54,724 bases of DNA from JBCBWG01 sp038523925 (GTDB lineage: Bacteria; Pseudomonadota; Alphaproteobacteria; Rhizobiales; Hyphomicrobiaceae), in NCBI GenBank assembly GCA_038523925.1, contig JBCBIY010000018.1, forward strand, positions 1 to 54,724, read 5' to 3'. Both the position numbers and the translations under genes were made by a program. The notes under the pieces were generated by a model, which was not told the origin of the DNA, did no database searches, and worked only from the letters and a program-made list of their open reading frames with translations. Within the stretch, counting starts at the first letter, position 1; each line of letters starts with the position of its first letter. Below, one piece after another: positions 15,623 to 24,581 of this stretch.

Positions 15623-17386
15623 ATGGACGTTACAAATCTTATTTCCGAGTGGAACCAGGCTGGTGTCCAAGGCGGCATTCCGAATGACTTGCCGACGGTT
15701 ATGACTATTGATCCCGGCGATGATATTCAAGGTGCGATCAAAAGCGCTCACGATGCTGGTGGTGGCGTCATCGTTTTAAACGAGGGCACCTACAGGGTCT
15801 CAGACACAATCTACTTTGAAGATGATGTGGTCCTCCGCGGGGCTGATCGCGAAGACGTCGTGATCGAATCGACCATCCGCTCACCGCACAGCGGGAAGCC
15901 GACATTCTTTTTCATCGACGACAAGAACAGCGGCATCGAGAACATGACGCTGGACTACATTGTGCCCGGGCGCAGCACCGATCCGCATGACTACACAAGC
16001 GATCCGGGCGGCCAGAAGGATCTCTATTCCGGTCACATCCGAATATCAGCCAACAGCAACAACAACTGGATCAAGGACGTCAACATCCTCAACGCCGGAT
16101 CTGATCCAGTTAATGTCGAAGGCGACCACAACACGCTTACGGGCAATTTCGTCAGTGGCGCGTTCAATAAGGGTGGCGGTGACGGGTATTACCGCGTCAA
16201 AGGCGACCACAACCTGATGATCGATGAAACGGTCGAGGGTATTCGCCACCTCGGCATCCAGAACGGCGCAGAACATAACGTGCTCACGGAGTCCGTTCTC
16301 ACAACAGACGTCAACTTTCACACGGGCGATGCCGGCAGCAACCTGGTTGAAGGAAACCAGATCAATATTCCGTATGAGCACGTCTGGTTTCCCATCGGGA
16401 CCGGGGCTGCGAAATACGGACATTTGCCGCCGGGTCCTAACAACGTCCTGGTCAACAACCAAGTGAGCCACGAGCACGATTACCGGGCGATCACGCAGGA
16501 CGAAGGCGTCGTCTACACGTATCCGGGCTTCATCAATGGCGGGGAGCGTCAAAGGCCGACGGCGACGGATTGGGAGGTGCCGGCAAGCGGCAAGTTCTTC
16601 GATGGCTGGCGCCCGGGCGAACCCGATCAAGGCAGCGCGGCGGATGCAGCCATCTACCTGATCGATGCGAACTCAGATGAGGTGATTGCCGAACTCGAAG
16701 GCCTGATGCAGGTGACGCCGGAGGCCTTCGGCAACCTCACAATCAGAGCCGATGGTCCTGACGGCTTAGACGTTGGCAGTGTCCGGATGACGCTGAATGA
16801 CGACCACACGCAGGTTGAGAACCAGCAGCCCTACGCCTTGTTCGGCAACCGCGGCGATGATTACTTCGGCGGGGCAGCGCTCGCCGACGGGCAAAACACG
16901 CTTCAGCTCGACTTCTACAGCGGCGCGAACGGCAATGGAGAGCTGCTGCACACGCAGACGGAAACGTTTGAGCTTGCCGCGCGCAACACGCAGTTCCTGG
17001 CTGAGTTTTTCAACACGTCGCGTCTGTCCGAGTTGGGCGACTTCGACTTCAGCGCGCCACCTGACAAGACGATGCTTGTCGACGAGATCTCGATCGATGC
17101 TGGCGCTGGTCCCATTTGGGAGGGCGGCCCGGGAGACAACGTTGCTGTCAGATACACCGGCGAGATCAATATTGAGACGGCGGGCGAGTATCTGTTCCGC
17201 CTGACCAGCGATGACGGGTCGAAGCTGTTCGTCGATGGCGTCGAGCTGATCGACAACGACAAGGTGCAAAAGGCGACAGAGACGTCGGCGAGCGTTCAGC
17301 TCAGCGCCGGGACGACGGACATCGAGGTTTTGTACTTCGAGAGGACCGGAGAGGCGACGCTGGATCTCGACTGGCAATTGATGTGA
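15623..17386 (+). CDS. Right-handed beta-helix protein with Ig-like and PA14 domains
   Basis: About 587 residues from the ATG at 15623, which has an AGGGGAAAGGA sequence 8 bases upstream; an ATG nine codons earlier has none. Residues ~35-310 form a pectate-lyase-like parallel beta-helix: GDDIQGAIKSAHDAGGGVIVLNEGTYRV is the standard opening, followed by Asn-rich turns (SANSNNNWIKDVNILNA, GDHNTLTGNFV). Residues ~340-450 resemble the Ig-like domain often paired with malectin (VRMTLNDDHTQVENQQPYALFGNRGDDYF). The C-terminal ~130 residues are a PA14 domain (GEYLFRLTSDDGSKLFVDGVELID), usually carbohydrate-binding. It should act on extracellular polysaccharide, but no Sec signal, RTX repeat or anchor is visible, so its export route is unknown. 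Catalytic residues cannot be assigned. Confidence 0.82.
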   Translation: MDVTNLISEWNQAGVQGGIPNDLPTVMTIDPGDDIQGAIKSAHDAGGGVIVLNEGTYRVSDTIYFEDDVVLRGADREDVVIESTIRSPHSGKPTFFFIDDKNSGIENMTLDYIVPGRSTDPHDYTSDPGGQKDLYSGHIRISANSNNNWIKDVNILNAGSDPVNVEGDHNTLTGNFVSGAFNKGGGDGYYRVKGDHNLMIDETVEGIRHLGIQNGAEHNVLTESVLTTDVNFHTGDAGSNLVEGNQINIPYEHVWFPIGTGAAKYGHLPPGPNNVLVNNQVSHEHDYRAITQDEGVVYTYPGFINGGERQRPTATDWEVPASGKFFDGWRPGEPDQGSAADAAIYLIDANSDEVIAELEGLMQVTPEAFGNLTIRADGPDGLDVGSVRMTLNDDHTQVENQQPYALFGNRGDDYFGGAALADGQNTLQLDFYSGANGNGELLHTQTETFELAARNTQFLAEFFNTSRLSELGDFDFSAPPDKTMLVDEISIDAGAGPIWEGGPGDNVAVRYTGEINIETAGEYLFRLTSDDGSKLFVDGVELIDNDKVQKATETSASVQLSAGTTDIEVLYFERTGEATLDLDWQLM

Positions 17387-17423
17387 CGGCGGCGGCGGCA
17401 GCGGGTGCCCGGCCGGACGTTCG

Positions 17424-17969
17424 TCAGCTCCACTTGATCGAGCAGCCCATGCTCGGATGCTGCACATCGGGGCCTGATCCGGTCTCTCCGATCAGCCGCA
17501 TCGCGTCGACCAGATCGCGCGTGCGCCCTTCGGGATCGTTCATCCCTGCGCTGTCGAGGCGGCCGCGATACTGCAATTCGCCCTTCGCATTGAGGCCGAA
17601 GAAGTCGGGCGTACAGACCGCGCCGTAGGCTTTACCCACCGACTGGTCCTCATCGACGACGTAGCCGAACCCGAACCCGTGCGCCGCTGCAAACTCCGTC
17701 ATGCGCGGCGGCGCGTCCTCCGGGTAACCGCGGTAGTCGTTGGACATGATCGCGACAAAACCGATGCCATCGGCGGCGAGTTCTTTCGCGTCGGCTGCCA
17801 TCCTTTCGGCAACGGCCTTTACATACGGGCAGTGATTGCAAATGAACGCGACGACGAGCCCGTTCGCGCCCATCGCCGACGCCCGCGTGATCGTTTCGCC
17901 GTCTGGCGTTTTGAGCGAGAAGCCGGGGGCCTGATGGCCGCTCGCGACGGCGGGTGTCTCTAGCAGCAT
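17424..17969 (-). CDS. Thioredoxin-like / AhpC-TSA family protein
   Basis: A 181-residue cytosolic protein of the thioredoxin-fold redoxin family. C44 and C47 form a CNHCPYV motif at the position of the active-site CxxC; C119 lies in GAVCTPDFFG and C176 in the terminal SMGCSIKW, both conserved in this subgroup. It has no signal peptide. It probably reduces disulfides or peroxides, but the physiological substrate is unknown. It converges with the beta-helix gene, whose stop is 37 bases away. Confidence 0.9.
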   Translation of the reverse strand: MLLETPAVASGHQAPGFSLKTPDGETITRASAMGANGLVVAFICNHCPYVKAVAERMAADAKELAADGIGFVAIMSNDYRGYPEDAPPRMTEFAAAHGFGFGYVVDEDQSVGKAYGAVCTPDFFGLNAKGELQYRGRLDSAGMNDPEGRTRDLVDAMRLIGETGSGPDVQHPSMGCSIKWS

Positions 17970-18165
17970 GGGGTAACTCCTGCCGGGGGTGCGTGTGTTG
18001 ACCGCACGTTACACGACGAGCTGTGCGCGCCAACAGGCTGCCGGCTCCGGACCGCTGCCAGCCGAGCGTCAGCCTGAAGCGTGAACCTTCCGCGGGCCGG
18101 TTGCGACCGATGAAGCGAGCCCCCTCGATGCCGTCGGGGCGGTCAACCATCGGAAAGGACGTCTC

Positions 18166-18453
18166 ATGACACGGACCCACACGGTCGCGGTTGCAGCTTT
18201 GATCGCGGCCGCCATGCTCTCACAGGCCAGCACATCGGCTAGCGCAAAGGCCTACTGCGTCTACTCGGCTGAAGACATCTCGGGCAACCGCGTGGCCGCA
18301 GCCGGCACGCACCGCAAAAAGATGAGTGCTGCATGCAATCGCGCCAGGCGCCAGTGCAACCGCCAGCTCAAGCGCAAACGCTCGCGCGGTGAATTCGGCC
18401 GCTCGAAAGGCGCATCAACGAGCTGCGTTCGCATCGCGGCGGAGCACAAGTAA
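18166..18453 (+). CDS. Small basic exported protein, unknown function
   Basis: A 95-residue protein with a good Sec signal (VAVAALIAAAMLSQASTSASAKA, cleavage near residue 28). The mature part is about 67 residues, rich in Arg and Lys, with four Cys (YCVY, ACNRARRQC, SCVRI) that could form two disulfides in the periplasm. GGAAAGGA lies upstream of the ATG at good spacing. Composition and third-position GC match real genes here. I recognise no family; cationic Cys-containing secreted proteins of this size are frequent in the group and are usually of unknown role. Confidence 0.7.
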   Translation: MTRTHTVAVAALIAAAMLSQASTSASAKAYCVYSAEDISGNRVAAAGTHRKKMSAACNRARRQCNRQLKRKRSRGEFGRSKGASTSCVRIAAEHK

Positions 18454-18812
18454 GTAGCGGTAACGGTCCAAAACGGAGAGCTTTGATCGAGTTTGGATGC
18501 CCCGGTTCAGTCCGCGCCTTGCGCATCTCGGCGCTCTACGGCCCACAATCCTTATGCAGCGGAGATCGTCCGACAACGACGGTCCGGCCAACGTCGATTT
18601 CTGAGATCGGACGTCATCGTGCAGTGCGCCGGGAACGAAGGTCCGTTTGTCGGCTATTGGTTCGAAGCTGGACTTGGTTGGGTGGCTCAGCATGGCCGTT
18701 ATTGAGGCTTAAGCCGCTGGACTTTGAGCTCAGACGCGAACTTCCCGAGCTTTCGCCCAGGCCGTCGAGCGCAACAATCTATGAGACGGCGGGGAGGGAA
18801 TTGCGAAGGTCG
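18454..18812. other. Intergenic stretch before tRNA-Ala
   Basis: About 360 bases with no believable gene. A minus-strand frame gives FEPIADKRTFVPGALHDDVRSQKST, which is reminiscent of translated intergenic repeats in this order; I treat it as non-coding. Confidence 0.5.
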
Positions 18813-18888
18813 TGGTGGAGCCGAGGGGGATCGAACCCCTGACCTCATCGCTGCCAGCGATGCGCTCTCCCAGCTGAGCTACGGCCCC
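18813..18888 (-). tRNA. tRNA-Ala (GGC anticodon)
   Basis: On the minus strand 76 bases fold as a cloverleaf: acceptor GGGGCCG/CGGCTCC with one G-U pair, D arm GCTC-AGCTGGGA-GAGC, anticodon arm CATCG-CTGGCAG-CGATG with anticodon GGC, T arm AGGGG-TTCGATC-CCCCT, and an encoded CCA end. It reads GCC and GCU alanine codons. Confidence 0.95.
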
Positions 18889-18981
18889 GGACCATCGGTC
18901 GGACACTGGTACTGATCGCTGCCCGCGCACGCAACTGCAAAGTGGCAGTCGCATGTAACAGGCAGCCGACCCGTCGCCCGA

Positions 18982-19350
18982 TCAGGTTTCGTCGTCTTTC
19001 TTGCCGGCGGGCACGATGTCCTCGACAGACGTGTCGTCGTCTTCTTCGGGCGCGAGGAACGTGTCGTCCTCGGTCTCATCGTCGTCGTCGGCTTCGTCGA
19101 CCTCAGCGTCTTCAAGGCTGACGACCTCGACGTCGTCTTCAGACGCTTCTTTTTCCTTCTCTTCAGGCTTTTCCTCGACCTTCGGCTTTTCAACCGGCGT
19201 GTCTTTGCGCGGCGGAGGCGCGGTCGCGATCACATACGTTTCTTCGCAAATCGGGCACACAATCGGGTCGCGATTGAGGTCGTAAAAGCGGGCGCCGCAT
19301 TGACCGTTCTGGCAGGTGCGTTTGGTGCCGCGAGGGTCGGTCGCTTCCAT
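18982..19350 (-). CDS. FYDLN-acid domain protein (TIGR02300 family)
   Basis: 122 residues from the ATG at 19350. The N-terminal 45 residues hold a small zinc-ribbon-like domain: GTKRTCQNGQCGARFYDLNRDPIVCPICEETY, with four Cys and the family's signature FYDLN. The rest is highly acidic (runs of D and E), as the family name implies. Function is unknown; the domain may bind metal or nucleic acid. It is divergent from aroA, the usual location in alphaproteobacteria, which supports the call. The open frame extends upstream by 47 codons into the aroA leader; those residues are not family-like. Confidence 0.9.
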   Translation of the reverse strand: MEATDPRGTKRTCQNGQCGARFYDLNRDPIVCPICEETYVIATAPPPRKDTPVEKPKVEEKPEEKEKEASEDDVEVVSLEDAEVDEADDDDETEDDTFLAPEEDDDTSVEDIVPAGKKDDET

Positions 19351-19507
19351 GCTCGTTCCATTATGTGGTGGGGAGGCCTTAAGCCGCGAGGCACTGCCAT
19401 GCGCGCGCGCCGTTGTCAAAGGCCGTTTGCGGCTGGCGCGTTGACAATCCGTGCCGACCCGCCGTTTCTGGCCGCTGACCCGCCACCTCATCCGAAAGCC
19501 GCCGCCG

Positions 19508-20878
19508 ATGCCGTCTGAGACTCAACTGAAGAGCCACGGCGGACCTGCGCGCCCGCTCAGCGCCGTCGGTGCAACGGCTTTTCGGGGCGCCATCCGGGTG
19601 CCGGGCGATAAGTCGATTTCGCACCGCGCGCTGATTTTCGGCGCGCTGGCAACGGGCGAGACGCGGATCACGGGCATGCTGGAAGGCGAGGATGTCCTGA
19701 ATACCGCGAAGGCCATGGCGGCGATGGGGGCGGCTGTCGAGCGGGATGGCAGAGATTGGGTGGTGCGCGGCCGGGGGACGGGCGGGCTGGTGCAGCCGGA
19801 CGGCGACCTGGATTTTGGCAACTCAGGCACGGGCGTCAGGCTGGTGATGGGCGCAATTGCCGGTCACCCGATCGCCGCGCGGTGTGTGGGTGATGTGTCG
19901 CTCTCCAGCCGGCCGATGCGGCGTGTGCTCGGGCCGTTGAGCGAAATGGGCCTGCTGACCGAGCCGGCCGACGCTGCCCGCCTGCCGATGACGCTTAAGG
20001 GGTCCGACCGGCTCGTGCCGATGACCTACACGCTTCCCGTAGCCTCAGCGCAGGTGAAATCCGCAATTTTGATCGCAGGGCTGATGACGCGGGGCGCAAC
20101 GACCGTGATCGAGCCCGAACCCACGCGCGACCATACCGAACGGATGCTCTCCTACTTTGGCGCAGAGATCGACGTGGGCGACACCGCCGAGGGCCGGTGC
20201 ATTGTGCTCAACGGCCCGGCTGAGTTGACCGGCCGCCCGGTGCACGTGCCGTCCGATCCGAGTTCGACGGCGTTTCCTGTTGCAGCAGCGTTGCTCGTGC
20301 CGGGGTCGGATCTGACCGTCCAGGGCGTGCTCGCCAACCCGACACGGACCGGGCTCTACACGACGCTGCGCGAGATGGGCGCGGATCTCACGATGGAAAA
20401 CGTACGCGAGGAGGGCGGCGAGCCGATCGCAGACGTTCATGTGCGCGCGTCATCGTTGAAGGGGGTCACTGTGCCGCCTGAACGCGCGCCGTCGATGATC
20501 GACGAGTATCCGATGCTCGCGGTGATCGCGGCGTTTGCTGATGGTACAACGCGCATGGAAGGGCTCGGTGAACTCCGGGTGAAAGAGACGGACCGACTGG
20601 CTGCGACGGCGGACGGCTTAAGCGCCAATGGCGTCGATGTCAGCATCGATGGCGACGCGCTCGTCGTCCGCGGCAACGGTGGCGCGGCGCGCGGTGGCGG
20701 TACCGTCGCGACGCACCTCGATCATCGGATCGCAATGGCGTTTCTGGTCATGGGGCTTGCGAGCGAACGGCCCGTGACCGTCAACGACGCGACGCCCATC
20801 GCGACCAGCTTCCCGGAGTTCGAAGACCTGATGACGGGCCTTGGCGCGCAGTTCAGCCCCTGCGAGGCGCGCGCATGA
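19508..20878 (+). CDS. aroA: 3-phosphoshikimate 1-carboxyvinyltransferase (EPSP synthase, class II-like)
   Basis: Joins shikimate-3-phosphate and PEP in the shikimate pathway. About 456 residues from the ATG at 19508; motifs are VPGDKSISHR (K35), LDFGNSGTGVRL, MIDEYPMLAV, LRVKETDRL and THLDHRIAM. The sequence follows the Agrobacterium CP4 (class II) enzymes closely. At the position of CP4 Ala100, which underlies glyphosate tolerance, this protein has Gly107, so full CP4-type tolerance is not predicted. Its stop overlaps the cmk start as ATGA, so both are co-translated. A longer frame from 19451 is possible but lacks conserved residues. Confidence 0.95.
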   Translation: MPSETQLKSHGGPARPLSAVGATAFRGAIRVPGDKSISHRALIFGALATGETRITGMLEGEDVLNTAKAMAAMGAAVERDGRDWVVRGRGTGGLVQPDGDLDFGNSGTGVRLVMGAIAGHPIAARCVGDVSLSSRPMRRVLGPLSEMGLLTEPADAARLPMTLKGSDRLVPMTYTLPVASAQVKSAILIAGLMTRGATTVIEPEPTRDHTERMLSYFGAEIDVGDTAEGRCIVLNGPAELTGRPVHVPSDPSSTAFPVAAALLVPGSDLTVQGVLANPTRTGLYTTLREMGADLTMENVREEGGEPIADVHVRASSLKGVTVPPERAPSMIDEYPMLAVIAAFADGTTRMEGLGELRVKETDRLAATADGLSANGVDVSIDGDALVVRGNGGAARGGGTVATHLDHRIAMAFLVMGLASERPVTVNDATPIATSFPEFEDLMTGLGAQFSPCEARA

Positions 20879-21513
20879 TCATCGCAATTGACGGTCCGGC
20901 AGCCTCCGGCAAGGGCACGCTTGCCCGTCGCATTGCCGAGCACTTCAACCTGCCGCACCTGGACAGCGGTCTGCTTTACCGGGCGACGGCCCGCGATGTC
21001 CTGGCCGCCGACAAGGACCTGCGAAACTCAGCCGATGCCGAGGCGGCAGCCCACAATATTGATCCCGCCACGCTCCAAGACGAGCGCCTCCGCCATCGCG
21101 GCATCGGAGAGGCTGCTTCAATTGTCGCGAAGTTTCCGGGCGTGCGCGCGGCGCTGTCGGACTTTCAGCATGCGTTTGCGCATCAACCGGGCGGCGCGGT
21201 CATCGACGGGCGCGACATCGGCACTGTCGTCTGTCCGGATGCCGACGTTAAGATTTTCGTCGTCGCCGATGTCGAGGAACGCGCGCGGCGGCGGTTTCTG
21301 GAGCTTGAGGCCCGCGGGGAGCCCGTGACGCGCGAGGGCGTGCTGCTCACGATCCGGCAGCGGGACGAGCGGGATCGGACGCGGACGGAATCGCCAATGC
21401 GCGCGGCCGACGACGCGGAGTTGCTGGACACCACCAACTTGGATATAGAGACGGCTGTCGCTGCCGCGCTGCAGTTGATCAAGAGGAAGATCGACCGGCC
21501 TGATCCCGCCTGA
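20875..21513 (+). CDS. cmk: Cytidylate kinase
   Basis: Phosphorylates CMP and dCMP with ATP. 212 residues, normal length. The P-loop GPAASGKGT is at 7-15, the CMP-binding GLLYRATA follows near 37, and VIDGRDIGTVVCPDADVKIFV and RDERDRTR are conserved. The ATG overlaps the aroA stop, and rpsA follows 195 bases later, the classic aroA-cmk-rpsA order. Confidence 0.96.
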   Translation: MIIAIDGPAASGKGTLARRIAEHFNLPHLDSGLLYRATARDVLAADKDLRNSADAEAAAHNIDPATLQDERLRHRGIGEAASIVAKFPGVRAALSDFQHAFAHQPGGAVIDGRDIGTVVCPDADVKIFVVADVEERARRRFLELEARGEPVTREGVLLTIRQRDERDRTRTESPMRAADDAELLDTTNLDIETAVAAALQLIKRKIDRPDPA

Positions 21514-21526
21514 GCGGGTTCAAATT
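21504..21526 (+). terminator. Weak hairpin at the end of cmk
   Basis: CCCGC-ctga-GCGGG followed by TTCAAATTTT overlaps the cmk stop. The stem is only 5 bp, so it may be an attenuator or partial terminator before rpsA. Confidence 0.35.
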
Positions 21527-21707
21527 TTCAACCGGTCGGGGTTTTGACGCCCCATCCGCGCGCGCCGCACCGAAATCAACGCAGACACCTTTTGGCGCTG
21601 CCGGGCCAGTCCGGGCGGTGCCTTATTAGCTTTGGTGGCGATGCTTGTCCCGCCGGCAACGCCCGCCGCCACACACGGCTTAATGAACGGAGCACCCCTG
21701 AGAGCCC

Positions 21708-23438
21708 ATGGCTATCGAAACACAAACGCAGTCCTCTGAACTGAACCCGTCGCTCGACGACTTCACAGCAATGCTCGACGAGACGCTCTCGTCTGATGTC
21801 ACCTATGAGGGTCAAGTCGTTCGCGGCCGCGTGGTCGGCATCGAGAAAGACCTCGCCATCATCGACGTCGGCCTGAAAATGGAAGGCCGCGTGCCGCTGC
21901 GCGAATTTTCGCCGCCGGGCGCGCCTGAGACGACGATCAACGTCGGCGACACCGTCGAAGTCTATCTTGAGCGTATGGAAAACGCGCTGGGCGAAGCCGT
22001 GCTCAGCCGTGACAAGGCTCGGCGCGAAGAAAGCTGGGTTCGCCTCGAGAAGCAGTTCGAGGCCGGTGAGAAGGTCGAGGGCATGATCTTCTCGAAGGTC
22101 AAAGGCGGCTTCACGGTCGACCTCGACGGGGCCGTCGCCTTCCTGCCGGGCAGCCAGGTCGATGTGCGCCCAGTGCGCGACATTGGTCCGCTGATGCATC
22201 AAAAGCAGCCGTTCCAGATTCTGAAGATGGACCGCCGCCGCGGCAACATCGTCGTCTCGCGCCGCTCGGTGCTTGAGGAGACGCGGGCAGAACAGCGCGC
22301 AGACATCGTCGCGCGGCTTGCCGAAGGCCAGCAGATCGACGGCGTCGTCAAGAACATCACCGACTACGGTGCGTTTATCGATCTGGGCGGCATTGACGGC
22401 CTTCTGCACGTCACCGACATGGCCTGGCGCCGCGTCAATCACCCCTCGGAGATCGTCAACGTCGGCGATACGGTGAAGGTGCAGATCATCCGCATCAACC
22501 AGGAAACGCAGCGTATCTCGCTCGGCATGAAGCAGCTTCAGGCCGATCCATGGCTCGGCATCGAAGCCAAGTATCCGATCGAGGGCCGTTTCAAGGGCAC
22601 GGTCACGAACATCGCCGACTACGGCGCGTTCGTTGAGCTTGAGCCGGGCGTTGAAGGCCTGATCCACGTCTCGGAAATGAGCTGGACCAAAAAGAACGTG
22701 CATCCCGGCAAGATCGTCTCGACGAGCCAGGAAGTCGAAGTCCAGATCCTCGAAGTTGATCCGAACAAGCGGCGCATTTCGCTTGGTCTCAAGCAGACGC
22801 AGGACAACCCGTGGGATGCCTTCCTTGCCGAGCATCCAAAGGGCTCAACGGTTGAAGGCCCGATCCGCAACATCACCGAGTTCGGCCTCTTTATCGGCCT
22901 CGACAGCGGCGTTGACGGGATGGTCCACCTCTCCGATCTCGATTGGAACAAGCCGGGCGACGAGGTCATCAAGGACTACAACAAGGGCGACACGATCAAA
23001 GCCGTTGTCCTCGATGTTGACCCGTCGAAGGAGCGCATCTCGCTGGGCGTCAAGCAGCTTGGCGGCGACCCGCTGAACGAGATCGAGAAGTTCAAGAAGG
23101 GCGACCCGGTCACCGGCGAAGTCGTCTCGATCCAGGATGGCGGCATCGAAGTGAAGATCTCGGATACCGACATCACAGCCTTCATCAAGCGCGCTGACCT
23201 GTCGCGCGACCGGTCAGAGCAGCGGCCGGAGCGGTTTAGTGCCGGCGACAAGGTCGATGCGGCCGTGACGCAGGTGGATCGGGCGTCGCGCCGGATGAAC
23301 CTGTCGATCAAGGCGCTTGAAATCGCGGAAGAGAAACAGGCCGTCGCACAGTTCGGTTCCTCCGACTCAGGTGCTTCGCTCGGCGATATTCTGGGCGCTG
23401 CCATCAAGCGGCGCGGCAGCGACGGCGACGAAGGCTAA
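21708..23438 (+). CDS. rpsA: 30S ribosomal protein S1
   Basis: 576 residues with six S1 (OB-fold) RNA-binding repeats, normal for a proteobacterial S1, which brings mRNA to the 30S subunit. The repeats are visible as recurring G-x-V-x-x-I-x-x-Y/F-G-A-F-V/I-D/E-L patterns (GVVKNITDYGAFIDLGGIDGLLHVTDM, GTVTNIADYGAFVELEPGVEGLIHVSEM, GPIRNITEFGLFIGLDSGVDGMVHLSDL). The first two are the degenerate ribosome-binding pair. The ~195-base leader after cmk probably carries its own promoter; S1 is often autoregulated through its leader, which I cannot show here. Confidence 0.97.
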   Translation: MAIETQTQSSELNPSLDDFTAMLDETLSSDVTYEGQVVRGRVVGIEKDLAIIDVGLKMEGRVPLREFSPPGAPETTINVGDTVEVYLERMENALGEAVLSRDKARREESWVRLEKQFEAGEKVEGMIFSKVKGGFTVDLDGAVAFLPGSQVDVRPVRDIGPLMHQKQPFQILKMDRRRGNIVVSRRSVLEETRAEQRADIVARLAEGQQIDGVVKNITDYGAFIDLGGIDGLLHVTDMAWRRVNHPSEIVNVGDTVKVQIIRINQETQRISLGMKQLQADPWLGIEAKYPIEGRFKGTVTNIADYGAFVELEPGVEGLIHVSEMSWTKKNVHPGKIVSTSQEVEVQILEVDPNKRRISLGLKQTQDNPWDAFLAEHPKGSTVEGPIRNITEFGLFIGLDSGVDGMVHLSDLDWNKPGDEVIKDYNKGDTIKAVVLDVDPSKERISLGVKQLGGDPLNEIEKFKKGDPVTGEVVSIQDGGIEVKISDTDITAFIKRADLSRDRSEQRPERFSAGDKVDAAVTQVDRASRRMNLSIKALEIAEEKQAVAQFGSSDSGASLGDILGAAIKRRGSDGDEG

Positions 23439-23466
23439 TCGGCTGTTGCCGCAGTTTGAGTGATTA

Positions 23467-23499
23467 GGGGAGGCGTTCGGGAAACCGGGCGCCTCTCCC
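23467..23499 (+). terminator. Probable terminator of rpsA
   Basis: GGGGAGGCG...CGCCTCTCCC forms a stem with one bulge and an inner CGG/CCG extension, about 30 bases after the rpsA stop. No clear T-run follows. Confidence 0.45.
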
Positions 23500-23593
23500 G
23501 CGTTACGGGTATGTCACCCCGCACGCGCGGCCTTCCCGAAGAACCGGTAGGCGCCTATCTTTCCCATAGGCCGAACAGCACACGAGGCGACTT

Positions 23594-24550
23594 ATGAGCG
23601 TTGACGTTGAGACGGTGATCGAACGGCGGCAATTGCGGCGCCAAGTCGGTCTGTGGCGCGGCCTTGCGATCCTCGCGGGCGTCGTGGTGCTGGCGGCGTT
23701 TGCCGCTGTGCGCGCAAGCGATAGCGGCGTCCTCGCCCAGGGCCAGATTGCGCGCGTTACGATCGAGGGCATGATCACCGATGATCGCAAGCGTCTGCAG
23801 ATGCTCGACAAGATCGCGAAGGCGGATCACGTCAAAGGCCTGATCGTCTACGTCAACTCGCCGGGCGGCACCGCGACGGGTGGCGAAGGACTTTACAAGG
23901 CGCTGCGCCAGGTGGCCGAGAAGAAGCCGGTTGTCGCACAGTTCGGTACAGTCGCAGCGTCGGCTGCGTATATGGCGGGGCTTGGCACCGACCATATCGT
24001 CGCGCGCGAGAATTCGATCACTGGTTCGGTTGGGGTCATCATGCAGTGGCCAAACGTCAAGGGCCTGCTTGAAAAGCTCGGGGTTCGCATGAACCAGCTC
24101 AAGAGCGGTGAGCTGAAAGCCGAGCCGAACCCATTCGAGGACATGACGCCGGCGGTGCGCCAGCACACCATGCAAATGATCCAGGAGAGCCAGCGCTGGT
24201 TCGTGAACCTGGTCGAGACGCGCCGGAAAATCGCAGCGTCTTCGGTGCCGGGTCTTCTAGAGGGCGCTGTCTACTCTGGCCGGGCCGCGCGCGACTATAA
24301 GCTTGTCGACGCGCTCGGCTCTGAAGATGACGCGAAAGCCTGGATGGTGAAAGAGCGCAAGGTCGCAAGCGAACTCCGCGTTGTCGACTGGAAGCCGCGG
24401 AGCGACTTTGGTTGGCCGACCTCCGGTGCGCTGGCCTGGATCGGTTCGCTGGTCGGTTTCGACGTCGATGCCTTCCGGCGTTTGGCGCCTGAGCTTTCGG
24501 CAGTTGGGCTTGACGGTTTGCTGCTTGTTTGGCAGCCTTCAAAAAGCTAG
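23594..24550 (+). CDS. sppA: Signal peptide peptidase SppA (S49, short type)
   Basis: Membrane-anchored serine protease that degrades cleaved signal peptides. 318 residues: a cytosolic N-terminus, one transmembrane segment at about 24-40 (LAILAGVVVLAAFAAV), then an S49 domain facing the periplasm. The nucleophile is S123 in GTVAASAAYM and the general base K175 in SGELKAEPNPF, spaced as in the short SppA type. YVNSPGG at 86-92 forms the oxyanion strand. ihfB follows 31 bases after the stop, so both are probably co-transcribed. Confidence 0.93.
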   Translation: MSVDVETVIERRQLRRQVGLWRGLAILAGVVVLAAFAAVRASDSGVLAQGQIARVTIEGMITDDRKRLQMLDKIAKADHVKGLIVYVNSPGGTATGGEGLYKALRQVAEKKPVVAQFGTVAASAAYMAGLGTDHIVARENSITGSVGVIMQWPNVKGLLEKLGVRMNQLKSGELKAEPNPFEDMTPAVRQHTMQMIQESQRWFVNLVETRRKIAASSVPGLLEGAVYSGRAARDYKLVDALGSEDDAKAWMVKERKVASELRVVDWKPRSDFGWPTSGALAWIGSLVGFDVDAFRRLAPELSAVGLDGLLLVWQPSKS

Positions 24551-24581
24551 CAGTTACAAAGACTTTGCGTGTGGGGTCGGC

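Noticed and set aside
18586..18625. Third fragment of the ribokinase 5' end (GGCCAACGTCGATTT...)
   Set aside because: About 20 scattered matches only; likely coincidence.
18415..18693. 92-codon minus-strand frame (KRTFVPGALHDDV)
   Set aside because: Resembles translated intergenic repeats, no ribosome binding site, overlaps the end of the small exported protein gene.
21576..22835. 419-codon minus-strand open frame
   Set aside because: Antisense to rpsA; its apparent repeats mirror the S1 repeats.
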